From contig JAJFFW010000116.1 in the NCBI GenBank assembly GCA_021776435.1, positions 1 to 47,270 of the forward strand: a stretch of 47,270 bases of DNA. Direction: 5' to 3'. The notes beneath the pieces are model-generated. The model saw nothing but the letters and a program-made list of their open reading frames with translations. It was not told the DNA's origin and ran no database searches. A program made the position numbers and the translations under genes. This DNA comes from Parvularculaceae bacterium. Lineage in GTDB: Bacteria; Pseudomonadota; Alphaproteobacteria; Caulobacterales; Parvularculaceae. Each line of letters begins with the position of its first letter. Position 1 is the stretch's first letter. Shown here piece by piece: positions 29,331 through 40,548 of the stretch.

Positions 29331-30497
29331 CTATTTCTTCTCCACACGTAACATCTCGGCGAAGGCGAGGAAAAGATGGTAAAATGTCGATGCAGGAATG
29401 TTTACTGAGGTCACTTGGCCATCTCTATCGTAAGCGTCATGCCATGCGCCAGCAGGAATGTTTCTGCCGGGCTTTGACATCAGATACTGATTAAACAACA
29501 AGTCTGTGGAGGATTGGAATACGGGATGTGGGTCCGCGCCATCCTGTTCATATAGCGCGACCGCCGCCTTTATCCTCTCGGTGTTCGGCCAGGTCCTGGA
29601 ACCTTGATCGACCGGCGCGCCGTTTTTTTGGACAATGTTAAAAACGGCGCCTGAATTCGGGTCAACACCATGCTTTTCGGCGAAATTTACAAGTGCTCGT
29701 GTCGTGTCGTTGAAATCCAACCCCAGAAGGCGTTGGCATTGATGTAAGAGCCACGCCCATTCGAAATGATGACCGGGTTCGATCAGGTTGCCTTTCTCAT
29801 CGGGGGCGGGCGACCAATCCTGTTGGAAGTATTCCCCAAGCGTTCCCTGACGCGGGTCGAAAAACTTCTCGCTAAATAATGCTGCAAGCTTATGAGCGAG
29901 AGCTGCGAAGCGGTCATCACCGCTGGTTTCAAATGCAGCGAGAGCGGCTTCGAGTAGGTGCATGTGCGGATTCTGTAAGCGCCAACCCTTAGCGAGTGTC
30001 TGGTGAAGAAAACTTGTGTTATCGCAATGGCTCAGATGCGTCTCAACAAAATCGAGAGTGCGGTGCGCCCAGATGAGGTAGTCTGTGTCACCCGTCGCAC
30101 GATGCCCCCAGGCGAAAGCAAAAAGCGCAAAGGCATGGTCATACAGGTCAGGTGTCGGATCGAGGATCTCACCCGCCCGGGTCAGACACCGGGCGAAGCC
30201 TTTGTCATGTCCCAACCAGGCTTTCGTGATGAGATAATCTGTTCCCAAATTGATGAGCCGACTTGCCGTGCCGGTTTCCCAGCCGAGCAATTTTGCCTGA
30301 GCGAAAACATAAACCTGTCGGCAAGTCACACGTGTTCGTTTGAAAGGAACCTCGGCGTCAGTTCCGTCAAAAGCGAGCGCCTCAACAAAACCACCGTGAA
30401 TATCATCGACTCCTGCCATCGACCAGAATGGTAGAGCGGTTTCGAAGCTCCATGATCGCACTCGGTCATATGTGGTTATTGAAGGCATCTTCAGCAT
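29331..30497 (-). CDS. AGE-family sugar epimerase/isomerase
   Basis: A 388-residue member of the N-acylglucosamine 2-epimerase / mannose-6-phosphate isomerase-like (alpha/alpha)6 barrel family. Key motifs include a WSFETALPFW start, a NPHMHLLEAALAAFE block with His residues, a HFEWAWLLHQCQ motif and TWPNTERIKAAVA. These fit the active-site His and Arg/Glu of the family. ATG 30488 is an alternative start three codons later. Coupling to the GT2 gene suggests sugar supply for a surface polysaccharide. Confidence 0.82.
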   Translation of the reverse strand: MLKMPSITTYDRVRSWSFETALPFWSMAGVDDIHGGFVEALAFDGTDAEVPFKRTRVTCRQVYVFAQAKLLGWETGTASRLINLGTDYLITKAWLGHDKGFARCLTRAGEILDPTPDLYDHAFALFAFAWGHRATGDTDYLIWAHRTLDFVETHLSHCDNTSFLHQTLAKGWRLQNPHMHLLEAALAAFETSGDDRFAALAHKLAALFSEKFFDPRQGTLGEYFQQDWSPAPDEKGNLIEPGHHFEWAWLLHQCQRLLGLDFNDTTRALVNFAEKHGVDPNSGAVFNIVQKNGAPVDQGSRTWPNTERIKAAVALYEQDGADPHPVFQSSTDLLFNQYLMSKPGRNIPAGAWHDAYDRDGQVTSVNIPASTFYHLFLAFAEMLRVEKK

Positions 30498-30596
30498 CTT
30501 GCCCGACTCGTCTCAAATAGGCGACAGACCCGAAATTAAGAGCCAATAAATCGCTGGCATCAGCGATTATCGCAGAAAGAATCTGCAGTTCTTCGG

Positions 30597-31265
30597 CTAG
30601 CTTAGATTCAATCGAAGCGCTGCGGCGGCGGCGAAGGGTGCGATAATGAGCGAAAATAACGTCACCGCGCCTGCAAGCATCAGATTTGGTGCAAAATGAC
30701 TGTCGGTCAGCGAGCCTGCCTGCGCGGCGCCGACACCGAAAATGAGCGCAGGTGCATATAGCGGCCCGACGATGATTGACACCAACACATTTGCACGCGG
30801 CAGCGATACGGAGAGCGAAGCGGCGAATGCGCCGAGTAAAGCGAGGCCCGGCGTGCCAATCAATAGTGACAAAACCAACGGTCCATAAGTTGCCGGCTGG
30901 AGGTTCAGCAGAATTCCTAAGATTGGCGTTGCGATGATCAGCGGCAAGCACGTTGAAATCCAATGCGCTAAGACCTTTGCCAGTATACTGAATTCAAGAA
31001 CGGCGCTGGTCTCGAAAATTACGTCGAGTGACCCATCCTCAAAATCGGCTTGAAAAACGCGGTCGAGGGATACGAGCGTTGATAATAGTGCGCCTGTCCA
31101 CAAAACCGGTCCCGCCAGTTTCGATAAAAGAGTGATATCCGGCCCAATTGCGAGAGAGAAAACAAGAGCGGTGAGCGCGAAAAAAGTTACGGCCTGGAGT
31201 GCGCCTCCGCCCGCCCGAAAAGCGAGCGTGATATCCCTGACAATGATGGCTGTGAAGGCGCTCAC
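30597..31265 (-). CDS. ccmB: Heme exporter protein CcmB
   Basis: CcmB is the membrane subunit of the CcmAB ABC complex, which works with CcmC/D/E in cytochrome c maturation. The 222-residue protein has about six transmembrane segments and family motifs such as LVSLDRVFQADFEDGSLD near residue 65 and LAHWISTCLPLIIATPIL. The GTG start overlaps the ccmA stop by 4 bases (GTGA). It is followed by 99 bases and then the AGE-epimerase gene instead of ccmC. Confidence 0.93.
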   Translation of the reverse strand: MSAFTAIIVRDITLAFRAGGGALQAVTFFALTALVFSLAIGPDITLLSKLAGPVLWTGALLSTLVSLDRVFQADFEDGSLDVIFETSAVLEFSILAKVLAHWISTCLPLIIATPILGILLNLQPATYGPLVLSLLIGTPGLALLGAFAASLSVSLPRANVLVSIIVGPLYAPALIFGVGAAQAGSLTDSHFAPNLMLAGAVTLFSLIIAPFAAAAALRLNLS

Positions 31266-31939
31266 AGGATTGGGCCTTTTTCGCTAAGGGTCAGTGTCGT
31301 TGAGCCATCTATGGTGAGAGAGTCATGGGTGACAATCAGTGCTCCGCCTCCTTGTTTACAGTGGTCGTTGATGAGAATGACAAGACTTTTCACCGATTTG
31401 GTATCGAGCGATGTTGTGGGTTCATCGAGCAGCCACAGTGCTTTTTGGCAGAAAAGAAGTCGTGATAAACCAAGGCGGCGTTTTTGCCCTGCAGATAAAA
31501 TATTGGCGGGAAGATCCGCGAGCGGTTCTAAGTCAAACCGGCAGAGTGCTGTGGCGATTGTTCCCGTCTTGGCACCATATAGACGCGCCCAGAAGGACAT
31601 ATTTTCGTGCACGGATAATGCGCCTTTAACCGCGTCAGCGTGCCCGCAATAGATAGTGTGGGCGCGCCGGTCCTCACTCTCGATAACCGCGCCATCCGAG
31701 CGGGTTATTGTTATGGCGCCACGGTCGAACGGCAGGAAACCGGCTAAGGCGCGAAGCAAGGTCGTTTTCCCCGACCCGTTTTGTCCGCGCAACAGAATGG
31801 ATTGACCAGGGGCGAGGTCGAGATCGAGACCATCCAAAATACGCCGCCCGCTACGCGAGACACCAAGGTCATGTGCGTTCAGTCGTAGAGGGAATAGACT
31901 GGGTTCTTGCAACAAAGGAGAAGCGTCCATGCCGGTCAT
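31262..31939 (-). CDS. ccmA: Heme exporter ATP-binding protein CcmA
   Basis: CcmA is the ABC ATPase of the CcmABCD complex that releases holo-CcmE. The 225-residue protein has Walker A GQNGSGKTT (52-60), signature LSAGQKRRLGLSRLL, Walker B WLLDEPTTSLD and a switch His in IVTHDS. ATG 31930 is an alternative start. It lies 54 bases after ccmD and overlaps ccmB. Confidence 0.93.
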   Translation of the reverse strand: MTGMDASPLLQEPSLFPLRLNAHDLGVSRSGRRILDGLDLDLAPGQSILLRGQNGSGKTTLLRALAGFLPFDRGAITITRSDGAVIESEDRRAHTIYCGHADAVKGALSVHENMSFWARLYGAKTGTIATALCRFDLEPLADLPANILSAGQKRRLGLSRLLFCQKALWLLDEPTTSLDTKSVKSLVILINDHCKQGGGALIVTHDSLTIDGSTTLTLSEKGPIL

Positions 31940-31993
31940 AATTGGCGTAGAGCCTCGTCGTGATAATTGTGAAACAGCAACGAAGCTTCAATT

Positions 31994-32173
31994 TTATGAG
32001 TGGGTATTTTGATCGACATCGTTTGCACTGCGTTCAAGCTGCCTCAATTTTTCACGCAGTGTTTTTCCACGGCGCCAAATCGCCAGCGAAAGACCGACAA
32101 TTGCCACTGCGGACAAGGCGTAAGATGTCCAAACATACTGGCCATATCCGCCCATATTCAAAAATTCTGTCAT
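31994..32173 (-). CDS. ccmD: Heme exporter protein CcmD
   Basis: A 59-codon frame encodes a small single-pass protein: a short N-terminus (MTEFLNMGGYGQYVW), a hydrophobic segment (ALSAVAIVGLSLAIW), then a basic stretch (RRGKTLREKLRQLER). The GGYGxYVWxSY motif just before the membrane helix and the positive tail are typical of CcmD, which stabilises the CcmABC/CcmE complex. Its stop is 54 bases upstream of ccmA on the same strand. The usual order is ccmA-B-C-D, so this is a rearranged arrangement. Confidence 0.9.
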   Translation of the reverse strand: MTEFLNMGGYGQYVWTSYALSAVAIVGLSLAIWRRGKTLREKLRQLERSANDVDQNTHS

Positions 32174-33735
<1,562 letters not shown>

Positions 33736-33737
33736 CG

Positions 33738-34754
33738 ATGGCGCGTATGACCATGATTGAGGCGATCCGTGACGCAATGGACGTTGTTATGAGCGTGAAC
33801 GAAAACGTCGTCGTCTTCGGTGAAGACGTGGGCTATTTCGGCGGCGTGTTCCGATGTACGCAAAGTCTTCAGGAAAAACACGGGAAGCACCGTTGTTTTG
33901 ATGCGCCGATTAATGAGAGCGGTATTGTTGGTACTGCAATTGGTATGGCGGTTAATGGCTTGAGACCGTGTGTGGAAATCCAGTTTGCAGATTATATGTA
34001 CCCGGCTTACGACCAAATCTCGCAGGAAGCTTCACGCATTCGGTATCGTTCCAATGGTGAATTCACGGTGCCTATGACCGTTCGCATGCCAACTGGCGGC
34101 GGTATATTTGGAGGCCAGACTCACTCACAAAGTCCAGAAGCCCTGTTCACCCATATCTGTGGAATCAAGACCGTCGTACCGTCGAATCCGTATGATGCAA
34201 AAGGATTGCTGATTGCGGCCATTGAAGATGATGACCCTGTGATATTCCTCGAACCTAAGCGGCTTTATAATGGCCCGTTTGATGGGCATCATGACCGGCC
34301 CATTATTCCATGGTCGAAACACCCGTTAGGCGAAACTCCCGATGGCCATTACACAGTCCCTCTGGGAAAGGCGGTAATCCGGCGCGTTGGTCAAGATGTG
34401 ACTGTGCTGGCCTATGGTACGATGGTCCATGTGGCTGAGGCGGCCACTGAGGAAACTGGCGTCGACGCAGAAATCATTGATTTACGCACATTGGCGCCGC
34501 TCGATTTAGACACAATTGAAGAATCGGTTAGGAAAACCGGCCGATGTGTGGTTGTCCACGAAGCAACGCGTACGTCGGGATATGGGGCGGAACTTTCAGC
34601 GATTGTTCAAGAGAATTGTTTTTATGCGCTCGAAGCACCCGTGACCCGCGTCACAGGTTGGGATACCCCATATCCACATGCCCAGGAATGGGCGTACTTC
34701 CCGGGGCCGGCGCGTGTCGGCGCAGCGCTCAAACGAGTCATGGAGGCCAGTTGA
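33738..34754 (+). CDS. bkdA2: 2-oxoisovalerate dehydrogenase E1 beta subunit
   Basis: The 338-residue partner of E1 alpha. It has the transketolase-like fold with MTMIEAIRDAMD at the start, VVFGEDVGYFGGVFR, FDAPINESGIVGTAIGMA, EIQFADYMYPAYDQI, and the C-terminal transketolase domain with VTVLAYGTMVHVA and VVVHEATRTSGYGAE. It begins 2 bases after the E1 alpha stop, and the E2 GTG start begins one base after its own stop. Confidence 0.95.
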   Translation: MARMTMIEAIRDAMDVVMSVNENVVVFGEDVGYFGGVFRCTQSLQEKHGKHRCFDAPINESGIVGTAIGMAVNGLRPCVEIQFADYMYPAYDQISQEASRIRYRSNGEFTVPMTVRMPTGGGIFGGQTHSQSPEALFTHICGIKTVVPSNPYDAKGLLIAAIEDDDPVIFLEPKRLYNGPFDGHHDRPIIPWSKHPLGETPDGHYTVPLGKAVIRRVGQDVTVLAYGTMVHVAEAATEETGVDAEIIDLRTLAPLDLDTIEESVRKTGRCVVVHEATRTSGYGAELSAIVQENCFYALEAPVTRVTGWDTPYPHAQEWAYFPGPARVGAALKRVMEAS

Positions 34755-34755
34755 G

Positions 34756-36090
34756 GTGGGTGAATATTTAATCAAGCTGCCGGATGTTGGCGAAGGCGTT
34801 GCCGAGGCTGAATTGGTCGAATGGCTTGTTGAGCTAGGCAAGAACGTTCGCGAAGACGATGTTCTCGCTTCGGTCATGACGGATAAAGCGACAGTAGAAA
34901 TTCCGTCCCCGGTTGAAGGAAAAATCGTCTGGCTCGGCGGGGTCATAGGCGAAACGCTTGCGGTCGGTTCACCTCTGATCCGGCTTGAGGTCGACGGCGA
35001 AGGGAATATGGGCAGGGAGTCGAAGACGATAGAGCCGGCCGGTCAACCCAAACCCGCACCGGAGCCGAGCGTCATAGCGCAAGCTTCAAATGCAAAAACG
35101 GACTCCGAGTCCAAAAACGCTAAGGTGGTTGAGAAGAAGACCCTGGCTGCGGAAAAATCGATATCCAAGGAAAGTCCACCTCCGAGCAAGGAATGGGCTG
35201 GGGCGCCGCGACAACTAGGCGAAAAGCCGCTGGCTTCACCTGCTGTTCGCAAACGTGCGCAAGAGGCAGGCGTCGACCTGAGGCGTGTGCGAGGAACAGA
35301 CGCGGCTGGTCGCATTAGCCACGAAGATCTGGATAACTATTTTGAATTCGGCGATGCGACTCTTAGAGCGGGCGGTCTCGTAGCTGATCACTCTGTCGAA
35401 GAAATTGCGATCATCGGACTTCGACGAAAGATCGCCGAGAAGATGGCGCTCGCGAAAAGACGCATTCCTCATATTACTTATGTGGAAGAAGTGGATATCT
35501 CTTCGCTTGGTGATTTGCGACGGCGACTGAATGAGGAACAGCGAGAGGGACATCCTAAGCTGACATTTATACCCTTCCTCATGCGCGCCATGGTGAAGGC
35601 GATCAAAGATCAGCCGCATTTAAATGCATTATACGATGATGAGGCGGGCGTTGTTCATCGTTATGGTGGCGTTCATATCGGAGTCGCCACACAAACGAAA
35701 AGCGGACTCGTGGTTCCCGTTGTGCGGCATGTTGAAGCGCGTTCGATCTGGGATTGTGCAAACGAGGTCAATCGACTGGCGAAAGCCGCGCGCATAGGAG
35801 CCGCTAGACGCGAAGAACTTACCGGCTCTACGATTACGATTTCGTCCTTAGGCGCAATTGGCGGGATCGTTACAACGCCTGTGATCAACTATCCTGAAGT
35901 TGCGATCATTGGCGTCAACAAAATTCAAGTAAAACCGGTTTGGGACGGTACGCAATTCATGCCGCGCCGGACGATGAATATTTCAGCGAGCTTTGATCAT
36001 CGCTTGATCGACGGTTGGGATGCCGCGAATTTCGTTCAACGTATCAAGAATCTACTAGAGACACCCGCCGCTATCTTCATTGAGGATTAA
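34756..36090 (+). CDS. bkdB: Branched-chain 2-oxoacid dehydrogenase E2 (dihydrolipoyl acyltransferase)
   Basis: E2 is the core of the complex and passes the acyl group from E1 to CoA. The 444-residue protein has an N-terminal lipoyl domain (lipoyl Lys44 in MTDKATVEIP), an Ala/Lys/Pro-rich linker, and a peripheral subunit-binding domain (SPAVRKRAQEAGVDLRRVRG). The catalytic domain ends in SFDHRLIDGWD with His415 and Asp419. GTG 34756 is chosen because it gives the GEYLIKLPDVGEG lipoyl start and has GGAGG at 34742-34746. A longer frame from 34678 only reads through E1 beta. Confidence 0.94.
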   Translation: MGEYLIKLPDVGEGVAEAELVEWLVELGKNVREDDVLASVMTDKATVEIPSPVEGKIVWLGGVIGETLAVGSPLIRLEVDGEGNMGRESKTIEPAGQPKPAPEPSVIAQASNAKTDSESKNAKVVEKKTLAAEKSISKESPPPSKEWAGAPRQLGEKPLASPAVRKRAQEAGVDLRRVRGTDAAGRISHEDLDNYFEFGDATLRAGGLVADHSVEEIAIIGLRRKIAEKMALAKRRIPHITYVEEVDISSLGDLRRRLNEEQREGHPKLTFIPFLMRAMVKAIKDQPHLNALYDDEAGVVHRYGGVHIGVATQTKSGLVVPVVRHVEARSIWDCANEVNRLAKAARIGAARREELTGSTITISSLGAIGGIVTTPVINYPEVAIIGVNKIQVKPVWDGTQFMPRRTMNISASFDHRLIDGWDAANFVQRIKNLLETPAAIFIED

Positions 36091-36093
36091 GCC

Positions 36094-37488
36094 ATGAAAG
36101 ACATTGCTTGCAAAGTTCTGGTTATCGGTGCGGGGCCGGGGGGCTATGTTGCTGCGATCCGCGCCGGTCAGCTTGGGCTCGATACAGTGATTGTCGAGTC
36201 AGAACGGCTTGGGGGAACATGCTTAAATGTCGGTTGCATTCCGTCGAAAGCATTCATTCATGCAGCAGATGAATTTGAAAAAGTAATGAAGTTCGCTGGA
36301 AATGCGGCAATCGGTATCCGTGTTGAAAAGCCAGACATCGATCTCGCTAAAACGCTTGAGTGGAAGGATGCGATCGTCACTCGCTTGAACAATGGCGTTG
36401 CCGGACTTTTGAACAAGTCGAAAGTAAAAACCGTGCGCGGCTGGGCAAAGTTTGTGGATGGCAAAACCGTGGAGGTTGAGTCGACAACCGGCACACAAAC
36501 CATCCGTGCTGATCAAGTTATTATTGCGACAGGATCAATTCCAACTGAGTTGCCGTTTCTACCATTCGGTGGGGCGGTCATATCATCGACCGAAGCGCTT
36601 TCACTTAAGAAGATTCCAAAACGTTTCGTAGTCGTTGGCGGCGGTTACATCGGTCTCGAACTTGGCACAGCATTCAGAAAGATGGGCTCACAGGTCACTG
36701 TTGTTGAACTTGAGGATCGCATTCTGCCTCAGTATGACGCGGAGTTAACACGCCCGGTGACAAAACGCCTTGAAGCGCTCGGTATTGAATTAAAACTCGG
36801 GTGCAAAGCTAAAGGCCTGAGCGACAGCGGGCATGAGCTGATTGTTGAAACGTCTGACGGTAAAACCGAAAACCTGAAGGCCGACAAAATTCTTGTTACT
36901 GTTGGCCGTCGTCCAGCCACCCAACGATGGGGTCGTGATGAACTTGTTCTAGATATGAATGGGCCCTTCATTAAAGTCGATGATCGCTGTTGTACTTCGA
37001 TGCGAGGCGTTTTTGCCATTGGCGATGTGACGGGCGAGCCGATGCTTGCTCATCGCGCCATGGCGCAAGGGGAAATGGTTGCCGAAATTATCGCTGGTGA
37101 AAAACGGCATTGGGACAAAACCGCGATGCCGGCAATTTGTTTCACTGATCCTGAAATTGTGGTTGTAGGGCTTTCGCCCGAAGAAGCCCGCGCAGAAGGT
37201 CACGATGTAAAGGTCGGTATTTTCCCTTTTGCTGCGAATGGTAGAGCGATGACGATAGAAGCCGAGGAAGGTTTCGTTCGGCTTGTGGCGCGTTCTGATA
37301 ATCATTTGATTCTTGGCGCGCAGGCAGTCGGACGCGGGGTTGCTGATCTTTCGGCGAGTTTAAGTCTCGCCCTCGAAATGGGTGCGAGACTTGAGGATGT
37401 AGCCGCGACGATTCATGCACACCCCACTCAGAGTGAAGCCATTCCTGAAGCGGCGCTCAAGGCGCTTGGTCACGCATTGCATATTTAA
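36094..37488 (+). CDS. lpdA: Dihydrolipoyl dehydrogenase (E3)
   Basis: E3 reoxidises the E2 dihydrolipoyl group with FAD and NAD+. The 464-residue protein has the FAD motif VIGAGPGGYVAAIRAGQLG and the redox disulfide motif GGTCLNVGCIP with Cys43 and Cys48. The NAD motif VVGGGYIGLELG and ASP-type FAD motif VFAIGDVTGEPMLAH are present, and the C-terminal HAHPTQSEA carries the His-Glu pair. It starts 3 bases after E2 and completes the operon. A weak AGGATG/CATCCT hairpin (37498-37514) follows. Confidence 0.96.
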   Translation: MKDIACKVLVIGAGPGGYVAAIRAGQLGLDTVIVESERLGGTCLNVGCIPSKAFIHAADEFEKVMKFAGNAAIGIRVEKPDIDLAKTLEWKDAIVTRLNNGVAGLLNKSKVKTVRGWAKFVDGKTVEVESTTGTQTIRADQVIIATGSIPTELPFLPFGGAVISSTEALSLKKIPKRFVVVGGGYIGLELGTAFRKMGSQVTVVELEDRILPQYDAELTRPVTKRLEALGIELKLGCKAKGLSDSGHELIVETSDGKTENLKADKILVTVGRRPATQRWGRDELVLDMNGPFIKVDDRCCTSMRGVFAIGDVTGEPMLAHRAMAQGEMVAEIIAGEKRHWDKTAMPAICFTDPEIVVVGLSPEEARAEGHDVKVGIFPFAANGRAMTIEAEEGFVRLVARSDNHLILGAQAVGRGVADLSASLSLALEMGARLEDVAATIHAHPTQSEAIPEAALKALGHALHI

Positions 37489-37570
37489 CTGAGACCCAGG
37501 ATGTCGTGCATCCTAATGGTGTTGTGCGTCGCGGCTTGAGGCACAAGAAGCAAATATAGTGCGGTGAGTG

Positions 37571-38590
37571 TTACTGCGACGCCTCTGTGAGTTCGAACAT
37601 CAGCAGCAGGTTCTTTTGTCTTGCGCTGAAATTATCATCCGAGATCAAATAGATAAAAGTACGACCAAGAATGTCGCGCCGGACAGCAAGCCCTTCAAAA
37701 TTATCGGCGCCTTGGAGGGTGCCGAGCTTGAAGATTTCTTCTCCCGTGACAGTCCGCCCTTGCGCGATGTTGTCTGTGCTGGTTGTGGTGATTCTGATAC
37801 GTACGCCTTTAAAGGGTGAATAGGTGCGTTCCAAAAAATAGATCATATTATCAGGCCCCGCGTGAGCGTCAGCGACTTGGAAATCTTTTGCGGGCTGATA
37901 ATAGAAGTTCGATAGACCATCTGACTCAACGATCCATCCGGTGACGGATGGGTCGTCTTCATCAATGCGGTCTTCTGCTATTGTGATGAGGCGACCATCA
38001 CTGAGATGCGCAACCGATTCCAATGATGAATTGCTGTGTAGTGCTTCGATGCCCGAAAGGTCCAGCGGGCGGTCTTCAAGATGCAGCAGGCCGTCAGCAT
38101 GGATTTTGTAGGCGTCGATGCGGGGTTCACGTTCGAAGGATACGAGCATCGTATCTGCGGACAGCACTAATCCTTCAGCGTCAGCAAGTGCGCCGGAAAG
38201 TATGCCGCCGTCTTTGTCCGTAAGCGCTGCCATCCGCCCATTTAAAAGTCCGGTCAATTGTCCGTCACTGGAATAAAGAATAGATCCTGCCAACCATTGA
38301 CCACGGTCGGAAATGGCGAGCAGCCCGCGTCCGTCTGGGCTGACCGAAAGGCCGGAAAAACCACCGAAACCGGGGTCATTCGATGTCAGCTTTACGCCGC
38401 CACGATAAACGAGGCGCCCAATCGCGATGGATTGATCATCTTGCACATCTCCACTCAATGTGTGTGCTTGCGCTTTTATATCGACAAGTCGCCAATCTGC
38501 AGTTTCGGGAATTGGTGGTAGTTTATCAGCTGCGCTCGCCCAGCCCTGCGTGAGCCAGGCAATCGCGAATAATAATGTAAGCTTTTTCAT
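37571..38590 (-). CDS. Phytase-like esterase family protein (secreted)
   Basis: A 339-residue exported protein with signal peptide [20 protein letters not shown]. The mature part matches the bacterial esterase-like-activity-of-phytase domain: [22 protein letters not shown], a DAEGLVLS blade, FERE and [11 protein letters not shown], fitting a beta-propeller. Substrate is unknown despite the family name. The ATG overlaps the cobT stop by 3 bases (ATGA), so translation is coupled. This pairing with cobT is a common alphaproteobacterial neighbourhood. Confidence 0.82.
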   Translation of the reverse strand: MKKLTLLFAIAWLTQGWASAADKLPPIPETADWRLVDIKAQAHTLSGDVQDDQSIAIGRLVYRGGVKLTSNDPGFGGFSGLSVSPDGRGLLAISDRGQWLAGSILYSSDGQLTGLLNGRMAALTDKDGGILSGALADAEGLVLSADTMLVSFEREPRIDAYKIHADGLLHLEDRPLDLSGIEALHSNSSLESVAHLSDGRLITIAEDRIDEDDPSVTGWIVESDGLSNFYYQPAKDFQVADAHAGPDNMIYFLERTYSPFKGVRIRITTTSTDNIAQGRTVTGEEIFKLGTLQGADNFEGLAVRRDILGRTFIYLISDDNFSARQKNLLLMFELTEASQ

Positions 38591-40446
38591 GCCGCCGTTC
38601 CTATTGGCCGCCGCCGAGACGGTGGTTCCGTTTTTTCATCGAAAAGTTCTGCAAGTTTGTCGATCATGGCGCCGCCGAGTTGATCCACATCGACGATTGT
38701 CAATGCTCGACGGTAATAACGCGTTACATCGTGGCCGATTCCGATTGCGAGAAGTTCGACGGGGGAGCGGGTTTCAATCTGATGGATGACTTCACGTAAG
38801 TGGCGCTCAAGATAGGCGCCGCCATTGGTCGATGATGTTGTGTCATCGACTGGGGCGCCATCCGAGATCACCATCATAATGCGACGGGCTTCCGGTCGGC
38901 CGAGTAAGCGCTGATGGGCCCATAACAGAGCCTCGCCATCAATGTTTTCTTTCAGCAGGCCTTCTTTCATCATTAATCCGAGAGATGTGCGTACACGTCG
39001 CCATGGCGCATCTGCAGATTTATAAATGATATGACGAAGATCATTGAGCCGCCCAGGTTTGGTTAGACGCCCCTCCTCAACCCACTTTTCACGGGACTGC
39101 CCGCCTTTCCATGCGCGGGTTGTGAAGCCGAGAATTTCGACTTTGACGCCGCAGCGCTCCATGGTGCGTGCTAAAATATCGGCGCAGATAGCCGCGATGG
39201 TGATCGGTCGTCCACGCATTGAGCCAGAATTGTCGATCAAAAGTGTCACCACCGTATCGCGAAAATCCTGTTCCTTTTCCTGCTTGAAGGAAAGGGGCTG
39301 CATGGGATCGACGACCACGCGAGCCAGCCGTGCTGCATCAACAACCCCCTCATCGAGATCGAATGCCCAACTGCGGTTTTGTTGGGCCAGTAATTTTCGT
39401 TGTAGTTTGTTGGCGAGACGCGAGACAACGGCATGTAGATTTTCGAGTTGTCGGTCCAACGTTTTCCGCAGACGCTGCAATTCTTCAGAATCGCAAAGAT
39501 CAGCGGCGTTCGCTATCTCGTCGAATTCACTTGTGAAAACCGTGTATGTCTCGCCACTGTCGCCATCAAAGTGTGCGCGCAAAGACGGAATTTTAGCGTT
39601 TTCAACGGCGCCGTCCGCGTCATCGGAGGCCGCGTCCAGGTCCTCATCCGAGAGTTCAGCATCTCCGTCGGGAACATCGCCGGCTTCCGGCGGTCCGTCG
39701 TCAGGCATTTCCGACGACGCTCCGTCATCGCCGTCTTCATCTGTTGTTTTTTCCTGGTCGCTGTCTTCGTTTTTGCCTTCCGCATCATCGCTGCTGCCTT
39801 CTTCGCCGGTCTCATCATCGAGTTCGAGATCACGAATAACGGTGCGCGCAAGCTTGGCGAAGGTTGTTTGATCTGACAAATCTGCGGATGCAGCGAGTGC
39901 GTCGAGTGAAGCGCCGGCCCGTTGTTCGATGACCGGAGCCCATTTCTTGAGAATCGATTGGGCGGCTTCCGGCGCCGGTCGACCAGTCAGACGTTTTCGC
40001 AAGAGAAGGGCGGCAATATCGGCGAGGGGGGCAGCCTCATCGGTGTTTTCCTGACCATAGCCCTTATCTGCGAAGGTTTTTTCCAAAGCAGCGGCCAGAT
40101 TGTCTGCAACGCCTTTCAGGGCTTGCGCTCCTATGGCTTCGATCCGCGCGTCTTCGAGAGCGCTAAATACGGCTCCCGCATCCGCACTTTTTGGCGCCAG
40201 GCGTGAATGGGCTTCTTCGTCATGATGGGCGAGACGAAGTGCAGCAGCGTCGGCTTCTCCTCGGGCGATTGCAGCGGCTTTGGTGTCCAGAATTCTGCCA
40301 GGCAGAGGAATGCGCGCCTTTTTGCCCGTTACCTGTGCGTGATCGCCACCAAAGGCGACATCTACCTCCGGTAGGGCGGAAAGCGCACGCGTCGTGTGGA
40401 GCAACGCACGTTTGAAATTCTCACGGATCAGTTCTTTCGGGGTCAT
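38587..40446 (-). CDS. cobT: Cobaltochelatase CobT-type protein
   Basis: CobT with CobS forms the AAA+ chaperone-like partner of CobN, which inserts cobalt in aerobic B12 synthesis. The 619-residue protein has the N-terminal CobT domain (residues 1-210), and a long acidic stretch of Glu, Asp and Ser (about 215-285). A von Willebrand A domain carries the MIDAS motif DNSGSM at residues 405-410. No cobS or cobN is adjacent, and the gene is followed by a phytase-like gene instead. Function in B12 synthesis is therefore plausible but not shown by context; many alphaproteobacteria keep cobST without the full pathway nearby. Confidence 0.9.
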   Translation of the reverse strand: MTPKELIRENFKRALLHTTRALSALPEVDVAFGGDHAQVTGKKARIPLPGRILDTKAAAIARGEADAAALRLAHHDEEAHSRLAPKSADAGAVFSALEDARIEAIGAQALKGVADNLAAALEKTFADKGYGQENTDEAAPLADIAALLLRKRLTGRPAPEAAQSILKKWAPVIEQRAGASLDALAASADLSDQTTFAKLARTVIRDLELDDETGEEGSSDDAEGKNEDSDQEKTTDEDGDDGASSEMPDDGPPEAGDVPDGDAELSDEDLDAASDDADGAVENAKIPSLRAHFDGDSGETYTVFTSEFDEIANAADLCDSEELQRLRKTLDRQLENLHAVVSRLANKLQRKLLAQQNRSWAFDLDEGVVDAARLARVVVDPMQPLSFKQEKEQDFRDTVVTLLIDNSGSMRGRPITIAAICADILARTMERCGVKVEILGFTTRAWKGGQSREKWVEEGRLTKPGRLNDLRHIIYKSADAPWRRVRTSLGLMMKEGLLKENIDGEALLWAHQRLLGRPEARRIMMVISDGAPVDDTTSSTNGGAYLERHLREVIHQIETRSPVELLAIGIGHDVTRYYRRALTIVDVDQLGGAMIDKLAELFDEKTEPPSRRRPIGTAA

Positions 40447-40548
40447 AGGTCGGCGACCATAATCCGGCCAGCCTACTTTCCCAAGTGTTGTTGGCGCCCG
40501 GGATTATAGTTTTGTGGGGCTTTTCAGATTTTGTTCCGTAGGGCAGGA

